Part shown: positions 10,831 through 21,654 of the stretch, piece after piece
Numbering within the stretch: position 1 is the first letter of the stretch
Layout of the letters: the number at the start of each line of letters is the position of its first letter
Source: Cristatella mucedo
Lineage: Eukaryota > Bryozoa > Phylactolaemata > Cristatellidae
Length of the DNA stretch: 64,000 nucleotides
Assembly: GCA_009760855.2 (NCBI GenBank)
Contig: WPIO01000301.1
Span: forward strand, 49,291 to 113,290
Direction: 5' to 3'
Notes under the pieces: generated by a model
Databases searched by the model: none
Seen by the model: only the letters and a program-made list of their open reading frames with translations
What the model was told of the DNA's origin: nothing
Program-made: the position numbers and the translations under genes

Positions 10831-10908
10831 AGCGTTCATCCTTGATCCGTTGCTGTTCTCCGTTTATACTTATAAACGGAGAACAGCAATGGATCAAGTA
10901 TGAACGCT
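10831..10908. repeat. Near-perfect 38-bp foldback
   Basis: Bases 10831-10868 are the reverse complement of 10871-10908 with only two mismatches and a 2-nt spacer (CT). Similarity stops at the arm ends. The almost absent loop makes a microRNA precursor unlikely. It resembles a palindromic duplication or a minimal foldback element. Confidence 0.95.
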
Positions 10909-11262
10909 TGTACGAGTCATCGTGTGGCTTGTTGGGTGTCCTTCTCCAATTTCCTTCTAACATTGATAGAACAATATTAAAAGTATAGATTTGACAATAA
11001 TTAATTGACTATTGGAACAGTTTTTATTAATAATGGTTCAAATTAGTTATTAGTGATAATTATTTTAGAAGACAGCTAATACATCAGGTAAAGTGGTGGA
11101 ATAAAGAGGCTGTTATTGCCGCTGCATAAGTAAAATTAACCAGGTTTTAATGTATTGGTTGGGCTCAAATGACGAGAGGAATCTGCCTGACAATGTACTA
11201 CTTTTATTGTGTGCTACAAGCTGCAAAGCAAAATCACTTAACAAATTTTAGGTGAAAGGACG
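10909..11262. other. Unassigned AT-rich DNA
   Basis: No repeat or exon was recognised between the foldback and the LINE tail starting at 11263. Confidence 0.4.
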
Positions 11263-12745
11263 AATAATAATAATAATAATGCACTTAATAAAACGCCATC
11301 GGAGAACTAAATCTCTGTCCAGGTGCTTTAGATTTGCTGCAAAGGGAAACGATATTAAATGGTGAGTAAAATCAAGCTTGCTAAACAAGCAAATTTAATA
11401 ACATGGTTAGGGGTGACATGCACAAGGTCAGCATGCAAATGTGGTTTGTGGCAGCATGCACAGTGTCAGCACGCATAAGCACGTGAAGGACGAATCACAG
11501 GGACCCACTAAATGCTGTCATAAATAGGTGTGTTTTTAAAATAAATTCGTTTTAAATGTGGTCAGGTCAGGGGATGTTCTGACGCAGGTCGGGAGGGAGT
11601 TACAGGCATTGGGAGCATACGAACTAAATGCCCGGTCTTTAAAGGATTGGAGGTTTGTACAGGGTAATTGTAGACTGTTGGATTCTGAAAAGCAGGTGGT
11701 ACGAAGCTTGGCCTGATGGGGGAGTATATCTAAGAGATAGGCTGGAGCCAAAGAATGAAGTGACCTAAAAGCGAGTGACAAAACCTTGAAGTAAATCCGT
11801 TGCTTGACTGGAAGCCAGTGCAGGTCGGCGAAAAGTGGAGTAAAGTGGCTACTGCGACGCTCACGACAGACAAGCCTAGCTACAAAGTCTTGCACCAGCT
11901 GCTATCGCCAGATCGCCCACATGCTGGTAGGCGAGCGAGCAGTGAATTGCAGAAGTCGAGACGGGATGTCACGAATGCATGGACCAACTTAGATGTGGTA
12001 TCCTTATCTAAACAAGCCTGAATTTCAGCAATGTTATAAAGCTGAAAATAGGCGGATTTGACTGTGGAGCTGATATGGTCGTCTAACGAGAGGTCCCTTT
12101 GGAATATGACACCTAGATTTCGAGCTGATTCAACAGGAGATATGCTGGCAGAGCCAATTTTGAGCGTCAGCCTTTCCAATTTTTGAATCACACTGGGTTT
12201 GTCCATAACTAGTAAGTTAGTTTTATCGTCATTTAGTTTTAGAAAATTTGCTGCCATTAACGTGCTGATGTCATCAATGCATGCAGCTAGTGAGTTGAGA
12301 GAATTTGAGGTGCTCGAAAGCTGGGAGGGATCAAAGCAAAGGTACAAATGAGTGTCATCCGCATAGAAGTGAAAGCCTAGATTGTTCTTGGCAATCACAT
12401 CAGCAAGAGGCAGAGTATAAACCGTGAAAAGAACCGGACGTAGCCCAGAGCCCTGAGGTACGCCTTATTTCTGAGGTAAATCAGACGATCTTTGTCCATT
12501 CACGTCAATACTCTGGAGTCTCCCATTGAGATACTTCCTGAACCACTGCAGAGCAGCGCCAGTGATGCCCTGGCAAGATGAGAGGCGCTATAGAAGAACT
12601 TTGTGAATGATGGTATCAAAAGCTGCCAAAAGATCGAGCAAAACGAGCAGAGACACGCTACTTATGTCTGCATTCCTAAGTAGGTCGTTGGATACCCTAA
12701 GCAATGCCGACTCTGTGGCGCCATTAGCTCTAAAGCCAGACCTCG
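11263..12745 (-). mobile_element. Family A LINE copy, 5'-truncated
   Basis: Read on the - strand it starts near SGFRANGATESALLRV (RT fingers/palm) and continues with LLVLLDLLAAFDTI, RSSDLPQK-type sequence, NNLGFHFYADDTHLYL, LKLNDDKTNLLVMDKPSVIQ, SRLDFCNSLLARLPAC and HWLPVKQRIYFKVLSLAF. It ends with the 3' UTR hairpin and (ATT)n, here at its low-coordinate end (11263-11283). Several frameshifts are present. It is one of the longest A copies outside the 50-kb element. Confidence 0.9.
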
Positions 12746-12982
12746 GCCTTTTTTAGTGCAAGGGTGTGTGAGGTTTCGATATACGAGGTTTAGCTGGGTC
12801 CGCCACGACGAAGGGAGCTAGATGACTGTTCACTAATATCTCTTAATATAATCCAGTCATTATAACTGTAGGATATAGTGACCGATTTTTTTCCCAAATG
12901 AAATCAACCAATATTCTTTAAATGGACAGAATGTTTTGGGAGGAAGTTTATCAAAAGCACGTAACACGGTTCTTGTTACTTG

Positions 12983-13085
12983 AGCCGTATGGGCTCACTG
13001 GGTAAGGTGGTTGCTTCTCACGACCACGGCCCTCAGCACCGAGGTTGTGGGTTCGAATCCTGAGCTGGGTGCAGGGTGTGTTATA
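12983..13085 (+). mobile_element. tRNA-derived SINE head
   Basis: AGCCGTATGGGCTCACTGGG and TAAGGTGG form the A-box region, a CACGACC...GAGGTTGTG stem follows, and GGTTCGAATCC is a perfect B box. The body after the B box (GAGCTGGGTGCAGGG) differs from the other copies, so this may be a second subfamily or a recombinant. Confidence 0.75.
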
Positions 13086-13478
13086 TTGCTGGGTGCGGCT
13101 TGGCTTGAAACTTCTTAGCTGCCCCGAGGGTTAGACTTTGCTCATCGTGATGAGTCCACGACGAGCAAGCTGTTACTCCAATAATGTGCCATTTAGCTCA
13201 CTCTTGACTTACGGTTTGTAGGTTTTTTTGCTGCCGATAGCTCAGTAGGGCTAGCCGAAGATTGAAAGGGGTTTATGGTTGAGTAAAAGATGGACAGCAG
13301 ATAAATTGATGATTAGTGGGAATATAAAGGTTATTGTAAGCGGACTGTAGTTTTGAGGAGCGTATTCCCATGACAGGTTCCACACAATTAAAGCGAAATA
13401 CAGCAACAGACTCCTGGAAGTATTTTTAGATGCCAACCACTGACTTGCAGAGCTTAAAATGCCTAGATGATTCTAAGG
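13086..13478. other. Possible SINE body, otherwise unassigned
   Basis: A 10-bp stem (GCTCATCGTG against CACGACGAGC, one mismatch, 7-nt loop) lies at about 13139-13165. It may be part of a SINE body belonging to the tRNA head at 12983. Nothing else is recognised. Confidence 0.35.
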
Positions 13479-13543
13479 TATATATATATATAATACTATA
13501 TATATATATATATATATAATCTATATATAATATATATATAATC

Positions 13544-13593
<50 letters not shown>
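13479..13593. repeat. (TA)n microsatellite
   Basis: About 115 bp of TA dinucleotides with TAATCTATATA-type interruptions. Confidence 0.95.
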
Positions 13594-13596
<3 letters not shown>

Positions 13597-13940
13597 GTAT
13601 ATTGAATTATGACCAAAGTGGACTCAGTGATGGTAATTAACTACCCATGGAAAGACTATGCGGCTGCTTGTGTAAAAAAAGGCCACTGTTGGGAGTAAGT
13701 GTACTTCTTTCGTCATTTACATTTGCATCGTTTGCAATCGCTCATAAATAAGTAGTTCGGGTAATAGCAAAATTAGCGTGAAAATACATTTCATTGAAGA
13801 AATATCGCAAGAAACATTATTTATAGGTATTTTACCATATTATTAAAATGCAATCCTATATTGAAAAAATTTCCCTTCTTTAAATTAAATTATTGCTCTA
13901 ACATTGTATTGGCAGCTGCAATATCTTGAAACGGTCATAC

Positions 13941-13977
13941 CTGGCAAGCATTTTCGGTAATAGGCAAAAGAGACCTG
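13941..13977 (-). CDS. Possible short exon (gene G1)
   Basis: On the - strand the acceptor (GTAAATTAATACAG) and donor (CCAG|GTATGAC) bound 37 nt that are open in all three frames, so coding cannot be judged. From the exon at 14009 the frame would be phase 1 to 2. The next good exon (7665) needs phase 0, so an additional exon would have to intervene. Confidence 0.25.
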
Positions 13978-14008
13978 CTGTATTAATTTACAAAAACTGT
14001 CGACATAC

Positions 14009-14092
14009 CTTCTATAAAGTCATCAAATGACATATGCGTAAACTGATACCACTGTAGTTTCAACAAACGGAAGTTTTTCATTTCTGTGACAA
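14009..14092 (-). CDS. Putative 84-nt internal exon, phase 1-1 (gene G1)
   Basis: The acceptor CCAATTCTTTGTAG and donor GAAG|GTATGTCG bound 84 nt on the - strand. Only phase 1-1 is open, reading VTEMKNFRLLKLQWYQFTHM then SFDDFIE. The upstream exon at 15558 ends GAA G, so the junction codon is GTT. A longer reading into the upstream sequence also exists (GEIVALAILNCNQFF), and an alternative acceptor cannot be excluded. No domain is recognised. Confidence 0.5.
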
Positions 14093-15557
14093 CTACAAAG
14101 AATTGGTTACAATTCAAAATTGCGAGCGCCACAATTTCCCCTGCCTGTATTGAGCAATTTACAAGCGTAGCAGGTTTAATAAATAAACTAAAAATTGCCA
14201 TTTGCTATTTCAATTATCTAGCCTTTAGAAGATAAATGGTCATGTTTGCATGTAGCACAAGCCTGCCCCTTTACGGCAGGAATGGCCCAAATATTGTTGC
14301 TACTAGCACAATAATTGCTTTGATCAGTGACGAGTTGCTGTTTCCATCAGAGAAGACGACACTTTTTTTCAAATCGACATGCGAACCTTTGTATGTGAGA
14401 ATTTATACTTTTCGAAGCAAACGACGCTACAGATTGGTTTTCTAGGAATACATATACGCTTGGGTTCAGTCCTATGGAAAAGGAACGTTACTGTATCGAA
14501 AAACAAAATTTTCTAATACAGGCTTAAAGAATCCTCTATGCCATTGAGAAAGAAGGAACCCATAGTTATAGGGGGAACCTCTGGTAGGTCCGTCGTTCCC
14601 TTAGTTACACCAATGAAGCTAGGATATGGGCCATACTTTCCATTCTCAGCTCAATGCGTAACGATGCTGTGTCTTTTAAACCTTAGTAAAACTGTTGTTT
14701 CTAATAAACACCGAAATACTGCGTTCATATGTATTATAAATGCTATTTTCCGAGGGCACTGCCTTTCCAGAGAGCTATGGGTATTAGTTTTTGAATTAGC
14801 ATTGCCGCAAAATGTAATACAACCTACTTTCACCGAAAACAGCGGGCACGATACTAATAGTTCTGTATACAATGTGGGATTTGTTAGTATACAAAAAATT
14901 AGGTATATATTCCTAATTAAATTATAAATCAAGTAAAATTAGTAAAAGCAGCAGATCGTTTTCCGAAATGTCTTTGCATTCACATGCATATCTTTAACAA
15001 TAATCCTTATTAAAGCAAGTATTAAGCACATGTATTATTAGTAGTGGTAAGCCTATCGTAATCTAAACAGCCTGATGGTTTTTGAGTTAAGGGTTTAATA
15101 TAGTAGCCACTTAAATGTGTGGACATTTGTTTCATTTTGTTTCATATTAGAGGAGCGATCACTGTCAGCTAGTGTAAGCGATCAAATGATTTCACCATAA
15201 GTCACAGCATGAGAACACTAACTTAAATTTGTCAGGCAATAAATCATATTTACTAAAAATAAAAATGCTTGAACGTACAGACATAGAAATAAAGTACGGT
15301 ATCCAGCTCAAATTCACAGCTACCTTATCTGCACAAAGTGCTAGTAGTAAGGCAAGCAGTTTTACTTTGAGATCGTATCTTTTTATGGATAGTGTTAACA
15401 TAGCTGTGCAGGCAAACACACTGTTCTAGAGAAGGAAACTTTTTTGGTATAATTAAATTATAAAAAATGTATAATTTAAAGTTTTGGAATTTTTCAAAAG
15501 CAACGTGCTTAGCCCTGATTTCCTACCTCGTGCCCGTGCATAATCCTCAGAGCTTAC
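14093..15557. other. Unassigned AT-rich, presumably intronic DNA
   Basis: I recognise no repeat family. Several 70-130 codon ORFs exist on both strands but have AT-driven composition and no splice or start context. Confidence 0.35.
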
Positions 15558-15629
15558 CTTCTTCCGCCTTTGCAAGATTGTCCTGAAGTTCCATACGTAA
15601 TTGCCGCAGACGCAATTCCTGCTCTGCAT
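15558..15629 (-). CDS. Putative 72-nt internal exon, phase 1-1, coiled coil (gene G1)
   Basis: The acceptor GCGTCTATTTTAG and donor GAAG|GTAAGCTC are consensus on the - strand. The open frame reads AEQELRLRQLRMELQDNLAK then AEE, a strongly helical, heptad-like sequence rich in Leu, Glu, Gln and Arg. Length and phase equal those of the exons at 781, 4351 and 20090. With the exon at 20090 upstream, the junction codon is GAT (Asp). Confidence 0.65.
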
Positions 15630-15702
15630 CTAAAATAGACGCTGGTATTGCTTTGTAATTTCTATAGAAATATTAGCATAATTTGATAGTAATACTAACT
15701 AT

Positions 15703-15985
15703 TATTCTGATAATATTATTAGTGAGACACTTAATAAAGCGTCCTGAGAGAACACAATCTGTTTCTGGGCACGGTAAATGTGCCACAAAGTACAAATATT
15801 AGGCTTGTTAGCAATACCATGCTGAATAAACAACAAGAATAGCTTTATTAGGGGTAACGTGAACACAGTCAGCACGCAAGTACGAAGAGTGGCCGGATGG
15901 GCATTGTCAGCACCCATGAGCACATACAGGTCGATTCACAAGGACTCACTAAATGATGGTATTAAGAACGTTTGTTTTAAATTTA
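15703..15985 (-). mobile_element. Family A LINE 3'-end fragment
   Basis: The reverse complement matches the end of ORF2, the 3' UTR (GAATCGACC, TGTGCTGAC-type segments) and a decayed hairpin (AAAGCG...CGCTTTATTAAG) with an ATT tail at about 15703-15720. It is about 280 bp, 5'-truncated. Confidence 0.75.
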
Positions 15986-16009
15986 CTTTTAATTAATATC
16001 GTGTTCGGA

Positions 16010-17083
16010 GATTTAATGTAATGTAATGTAATGTATCGCCGGATGTAACTTTACAAAGTCATAAAGACCATATGAGTGTTACGCAGGAGAATTTTGCATA
16101 GCACACTCACAGCCTAAGCGGCTTTCGGTACGCATTCAGTAGCCAACAGACTTCGTCTCACGCAACGAAGAGAAAGTGGGAAGCATAGCAGAGTCAGGAG
16201 AGAAGTTGAGGTAATGATTAGCCTGTAAGTAGAAGCTCAGGACCGCAGAAAATGTGGATGTGCCATAGTCGGTAGTAGGAGAGTAGTTGTCATTGCGTAA
16301 GAATTGTGGAAGCTAGTTCCACAGTCTAGGACATGCAAAGCTAAAGCTTCTGTCGCCAACTGTCTTTAAGTGGAGGAATGGGACAGCTAATTTATTGTCC
16401 ACACAGGACCTGAGGTCGCGAACAGGCTGAAACCGATGCAGAAGGTCAGCTAGGTACGAAGGAGCCAAGCCGAGGCGGGCCTTGTGGGTCAGTATAAGAC
16501 CTTTGCTCTGTATCCGTTGCTCAACCAGCATCCATCCTAGTTCTTTTAGCAAAGCAGACACGTGCTCAAACCGCTGGGACTTGAAGACTATCCTTGCAGC
16601 CATATTTATTGTCTGCTGCAGTGACCTAATAGCTTTCTTTGGCAGCCCAGCCAAAAGGGAATTACAATAATCAAGCCGAGACAGAACTAAAGAGCTAGTT
16701 AAATTTTTTTAAAGCCACTGTGGGAGACAGCTTCTAATCTTGGATAGGGATCGCATGTGATGGCTAGCTGTAGAGGCAGACTTCTGAATGAAGCTTCTGA
16801 AATTAAGGCAGCTGTGGAACGCGACACCTACATTTCGAACAAGTGGTGATGATCGCACAATAGCATCACCGAGTAGAAGATTAAAGCCTTTATATCCAGC
16901 CACACGCTTAGGGTGTTCTATGAGCAGCAGTTTGGTTTTATCATCGTTTAGTTTCAGGACGTTTTCCGACATCCCGGATCGAATCGCAAGTCAAGCATTC
17001 AGTTTCTCAGTTGCCGCTTCTGATTCCGACGTTTTCAATGACAAATACAACTGAGTATCGTCACCATAAAAGTGATATCCTAA
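16010..17083 (-). mobile_element. Family B LINE copy, 5'-truncated, with ATTAC tail
   Basis: On the - strand it starts at LGYHFYGDDTQLYLSLK (Gly replaces Ala of F-Y-A-D-D). It continues SENVLKLNDDKTKLLLIEHP, then the finger/thumb region with MAARIVFKSQRFEHV and LAPSYLADLLHRF, then VPFLHLKTVGDRSFSFACPR, then the C-terminal extension to TAA (16079-16081). The 3' end is GATACATTACATTACATTACATT (low-coordinate end), showing the family's pentamer tail. Few stops make it the best B reference copy here. Confidence 0.9.
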
Positions 17084-18310
17084 ATCACAGGGACCCACTA
17101 TCTGCTGACGTAATTAGGTGTTTCTGTAAGTTCTTTCTAAATGTGGTCAAGTCAGGGGACGTTCTGACGCAAGTCGGGAGAGAGTTCCAGGCGTTGGGAG
17201 CAACAAACTAAATGCATGGTCTCTAAAGGATTTGAAGTTTTAACGAAGTATTGGTAAACGGTAAGCCGATGGTACGATACTTGGCCTGGTGGTGTAGGAG
17301 ATCTGAGAGATCGGCTAGAGTCAAAGAATGAAGTGACCTAAAAGTGAGTGACTTCACCTTGGAGTCAATCCGTCTCTTGACTGGTAGTCAGTGCAGGTCG
17401 GCGAGAAGTGGTGTGATGTGGGAACTGTGAAGCTCACGATACACAAGACTAGCTGCGGAGTTTGACACATCAGCAGTCATCGCATGATTGCACAGGCCGG
17501 TTGGCCAGCAAGCCGTGAGTTACAGAAGTTAAGGCAAGATGTCACGAATGCATGGACCAACTTAGACGTGGTACCTTTATATAAGCAAGCCCTAACTTTA
17601 GCAATACTATGCATCTGAAAGTAGGCATACTTGACTGGAGCTGATGTGGATGTCTAACCAGAGGTTACATTGGAACATGACACCTAGACTTTCGAGCTGA
17701 TTGAACAGGAGATATGCTGGCAGAGCCAAGTTTGAGTGTCTGCCTCTCTAATTTCTGAATCGCACTTCGTTTTCCCATAACTAGTTAGTTAGTTGTATCA
17801 CCGTTTAGTTTTAGAACATTTGCTGCCATCCGTGACTGGATGTCATCAATACATCCAGCAAATGAGACATTGTTGAAATGTTGACAGAATTCAAGGTTCT
17901 TCACGGATGGGAGGGATTAAATCAAAAGTACAACTGAGTGTCATCCACATAGAAGCAAAAGCCTAGATTCTGCTTGGCAATCACACCTGCAAGAGGGAGA
18001 GTATAAACTGTGAAGCGAACCGGACCTAGCATGGAGCCCTGAGGTACCCCATATTTCAGAGGTACCTCGGATGATCTTCGTCCATTCACGTCAATACTCT
18101 GGAGTGTCCCACTGAGATAGGACCTGAACCATTGCAGAGCAGTGCCAGTGATGGCCAGACGAGATAAAAGGCACTCTAGAAGAATATTGCGATGGATAGT
18201 ATTAAAAACTGCCGAAAGATATAAAACAAAAGAAAGATAGCCAAACAAGTAGAGACATTCTACCTATTTCTGCATTCCTCAGTAGGTCGTTGTGCACCCT
18301 AAGGGATGCT
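17084..18310 (-). mobile_element. Family A LINE copy lacking its 3' tail
   Basis: On the - strand it runs from the TESA-like RT segment near 18310 through LSAVFNTI, WFRSYLSGTLQSIDVNGRRS, VPQGSMLGPVRFTVYTLPL and FCFYVDDTQLYF (Val replaces Ala in the YADD box) to the ORF2 end near 17084, where it stops abruptly against the 5' end of the B copy. Losing the 3' end is unusual for LINE debris and suggests later rearrangement. Confidence 0.85.
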
Positions 18311-18339
18311 GGATCTGTGTAGTGAAATTAATATCTTGG

Positions 18340-19050
18340 AGTTGGAATTGGACGCCACGAAAGTTTACTTCAGCAACTCACTGCTTGCCAACTTAGCGGC
18401 TTTGGAAATAATGTGCTTATATCTGGTGCAAAATTGTGCAACTAGGCTTGTCTGTCGTGAGCCTCACAATTGCCACATCTCACCACCTCTCGTCGATCTG
18501 CACTGGCCACCAGTCTAGCGACGAATCGGCTTCAATGTTTTTTCACTCAATTTTAGACGACTTTATTCTTTGACTATAGCCTATCTCTCAGATCTATTCC
18601 CAACCAGGCAAAGCATAATTCCACTCATTTTCCTGACTCCAAAGATAAACCAAAACTTTGTACAAACAAAAAGTCTTCCTAAGAGTGTGCATATAGTTCG
18701 TATGCTCACAAAGCCTCGAACTCACTTGTGACTTGCATTACACATCCATATCTTGACCACATTAAAAAAGAACTTTTACATGCACCTATATAGGACTGCA
18801 TATAGTGGGTTCCTGCGATTCGTCCTTTATATGCATAAGTGAGTTGACACTGAGCGTGCTGTTACTGGGCATGCTGCCACTAACCACACTTTCATGCAGA
18901 CCCTATGCATGTCACCCTAATCATGTTACTTACGTTGTTTAACAAACACGGTATTATTCACCATTCAAACGAGCCTGTCTTTCCAGCAAATGTAAAGCGC
19001 CTGGAAATAGGTTGAGTTCTCTGAGGGTTCTTTATTAAGTGCATTATTAT
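18340..19050 (+). mobile_element. Family A LINE copy, 5'-truncated
   Basis: It starts at DATKVYFSNSLLANL, continues with LVQNCATRLVCREPHNCHIS and ALAYLSD-like relics to the 3' UTR and a decayed hairpin (AAAGCGCC..GGGTTCTTTATTAAG) near 18990-19040. It lies head-to-head with the copy at 17084-18310, but the two overlap in element coordinates, so they are separate insertions. Confidence 0.8.
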
Positions 19051-20089
19051 TTCTGCCTGTTTACATCTTTTAGAATCTTAAATTAAAATTCCGCGAAAGT
19101 TTAATATACGCTATTGTAAGACCTATCAGAAGATGTGCATGCAGCACATGTTACCTGCTTTGCGAGAGACTCAGCTCTCTGCAGTGGCCGAGCAAACTCC
19201 TTTTTACTATTTTGTGAATATGCGATTAATTATCCAAGTGGCTAATGGAAATACTTTTTTGATTTACCTTGGCTGAAATTCTTACTAAATAACGTTAAGA
19301 ACCTATTTATTTTATACTATCAAGTGGACATAAATGAAAAGTAATGAGTGATATAATTGTGAACAAAGTTTTGATAATACTTTGTCTATCGCCGCCGTCT
19401 CCTGCACACCTATACAGCTACACCTGAATGTCTTTACGCGTGTCCACGACTGAAACTATTCAATCGAACTTTACTCTATTTGTTATTTTATTACATGTCA
19501 GGTTGCAAAGAACTATCCAATCTTTAATTGCGCATCTCACACGGGCCGTCAGGCAAGAGCGGCGACCTTGGTAGCTAGGCGTCGGCACCTAAGCTCAAGG
19601 CCAAACCTTAGCTGGACGTCACTTTGCGACAATAAATCATAATGCCGGTTGTTAATTTAAGCCTCATCCCAGTCTATTTACAGGTTGGAATGAAAGAATG
19701 ATGCTGACTACCTGAACCTGGTTATTGCAGTTACCTCCGTCGCCTTGTTAACAATGCATTCCAACGTACGTTCCCTGTTAGTAAGATTTATCTTTCCGTA
19801 ACTGGCGCACTTATTTTCCAAGTTGGGGAAAACCGAGAGAGAAGTGTTTAGCACCTGTATGCGATCTATGAGGATATCTTAGAATTAGTATTCAAGGTTC
19901 ACCTTACATTCAAACACTAGCTAGATGGCACTTCAGTAGCAGTTACAGAGCCCGCTTTGCCAGGTTGGGAGACGATTTCGAAACGACACTCCGACAGGTC
20001 TTTCTTTATTTCGAGCACGGATATTATAACGGTGATGTAAAACTAAACGTGCTATTCTTGGGTTCATTTGCACGGAATCAATATCTTAC
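19051..20089. other. Unassigned DNA with two weak exon candidates
   Basis: On the - strand, about 19160-19210 (reading KKEFARPLQRAESLAKQ then GTAACA) and about 19735-19775 (reading ERTLECIVNKATE then GTAACT) look coding-like, each entering in phase 2 and ending in phase 0. Their acceptors are poor, so they are not called. GC rises around 19530-19620. Confidence 0.3.
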
Positions 20090-20161
20090 CTATTTTGAAA
20101 TGCTGGGCTGCTGCCCGGGCCCAATCAGCAGGATTCGACAAGCCAGGCATTGCGACTAGAG
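20090..20161 (-). CDS. Putative 72-nt internal exon, phase 1-1 (gene G1)
   Basis: This has the strongest splice signals in the window. The - strand acceptor is GGTTTGCTTTTTCATTTTAG and the donor ATAG|GTAAGAT. The frame reads LVAMPGLSNPADWARAAAQH then FKI, GC-rich at codon level and unlike its AT-rich flanks. It joins in frame to the exon at 15558 (junction codon GAT). A 65-codon + strand ORF over the same place is its shadow. The Trp- and Ala-rich segment is reminiscent of nuclear/RNA-processing proteins, but that is only an impression. Confidence 0.7.
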
Positions 20162-20879
20162 CTAAAATGAAAAAGCAAACCCCTAGCCTAAGATTTTCAA
20201 CCAAGCCTGTTACCAAATGCCAAAAGCTCAGCTGCTAAGGATAAATAGGCTTGTAATTCCCTTACTGTTATCCAATGAATGGCCATTAGTCACCGTAAAG
20301 GCTTTGTATACGAATTTAAGTTACGTTCACCATGTGCAAGACAATTAATTTGGAAAATTTATACACATCTTAATATGCTGATTTTTCACGCTAATTAAGG
20401 TTTAGAATTATTCCACTAATTTCCCTGAGCATTCTGTAGAAATTTTTTATAGAAGCTAAGCAAAAATGGCTTCTGAGATTAGGGCAGTTTCTGCCTTAAT
20501 TCCTTATTCCAAGGTTTTTACGCTGCCCTATACCTAAAATACGCGTAAGTGTGCAGGTTATACTTATTGACTTTAGACGGCTTAAATTAAATTGCTGATC
20601 ATCATACATGTTACTAAGTAACGGCATCAAACCTCTATTGTATAGTGCCATATAGTTAAAGCTTTTCAGATTTTACTGGATTTCACATTAATGGAGTGCG
20701 ATATGGATACCAATTAAATGGAAAATGGAATACAACTAAATGAAAGCGGTATCTTTATTAAAACTAAGGCTAATATGGTGACTAGCCACTGCGTGGAATG
20801 CCTAAAAAACACAGACACATTAACGTTAGTAACGCTTTATTATTTCTTCGTACCGGCAATAGCCTTAGTATGATTTTCA

Positions 20880-20885
20880 TTTATT
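20880..20885 (-). terminator. Poly(A) signal AATAAA
   Basis: AATAAA on the - strand lies about 30 nt downstream of the TAA closing the frame at 20915-21159, supporting a 3' terminal exon there. Confidence 0.4.
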
Positions 20886-20914
20886 TTGCAGCTCAGTTTA
20901 CAAAATTTCTCTTA

Positions 20915-21159
20915 TTAAAACTCCTTATGCTTGGCTAATGCTATCATGAAAGCTTTCACTCGTGTTTTAATAATTCCATATATACGCATCTTGAGCGAAA
21001 CTTTCAATTTCTCTAATTCAAAAAACAAAGCTAACCCAACTTTCATCGAAGCAATGTCTATGCATGCGATTTTTGAGAGAGTTGGCAAGTGATGCAAATG
21101 CCTACAAAGTACGTCTGACTTATGAAATATATCGCCAATAAAAGTTAATGCTTTATTTT
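20915..21159 (-). CDS. Possible 3' terminal exon of an unidentified gene
   Basis: After a modest acceptor (GACTTGAGTTTAG) the - strand is open in phase 1 for 80 codons to a TAA (includes KALTFIGDIFHKSDVLCRHL and FFELEKLKVSLKMRIYG). The product is Leu/Lys/Ile-rich and helical. AATAAA follows within about 30 nt. It lies upstream of the exon at 20090 on the same strand, so it must belong to another transcript or be an alternative end. No family is recognised. Confidence 0.4.
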
Positions 21160-21654
21160 CTAAACTCAAGTCACTAGACTTGATTTATTAACCTTGCAGT
21201 TATAACCAAATAATAACCACAGTAAATACTAATGTAACACACAAGGAGCAGCACATTCACTAATGGTTGATTGATCGTCTTCAAAGCATTTGTGATATTA
21301 CAATAAACTGAACAAAGTTCTCCCTTCGCAAATGCAGCCGTGTTTTTATACTTAGGATGCTGGGGATGTTTTTAAGCTAACAAATCTGATTGACGCGGAA
21401 TAATCTAGAAGGGAGCTGATAGCTTTGACGTTCAATTGAAGCTATGCAATACGTGACATTATAGATTTTCTTCTAACATTCTTTACACTTGATATAAAAA
21501 TATTCTATGGAGGTGAAATAGAGACCTTACTTACGAGCTGTCCAGCAAAGTGTTCCTTAGTGTGTGACGCAAACCGTGTGTGACGCAAACAATCGCTTGA
21601 TCCGAGTACCTATGTCATAATAGTGCACTAGTATAATAATTGTTACTTAAAAAA
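21160..21654. other. Unassigned DNA with one weak exon candidate
   Basis: A consensus - strand donor (CAGCTC|GTAAGTAAGG) at about 21540 has an open region upstream. That region contains a 16-bp tandem duplication (GTGTGTGACGCAAAC twice, about 21562-21593) and an ambiguous frame, so no exon is called. Confidence 0.3.

Noticed and set aside
10831-10908. microRNA precursor
   Set aside because: The 2-nt centre leaves no terminal loop and the pairing is almost perfect along 38 bp, unlike animal miRNA hairpins.
13139-13165. Hammerhead-ribozyme-like core (GTGATGAGTCC ... GACGAGC)
   Set aside because: The segment folds better as a plain 10-bp hairpin, the GAAA box is mutated and no stem I or III is visible.
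17084-19050. Twin-priming inversion of one LINE
   Set aside because: The two head-to-head pieces overlap in element coordinates, so they cannot be halves of one insertion.
19965-20159. 65-codon + strand ORF
   Set aside because: It lies antisense to the well-supported 72-nt exon at 20090-20161 and has no splice or start context.
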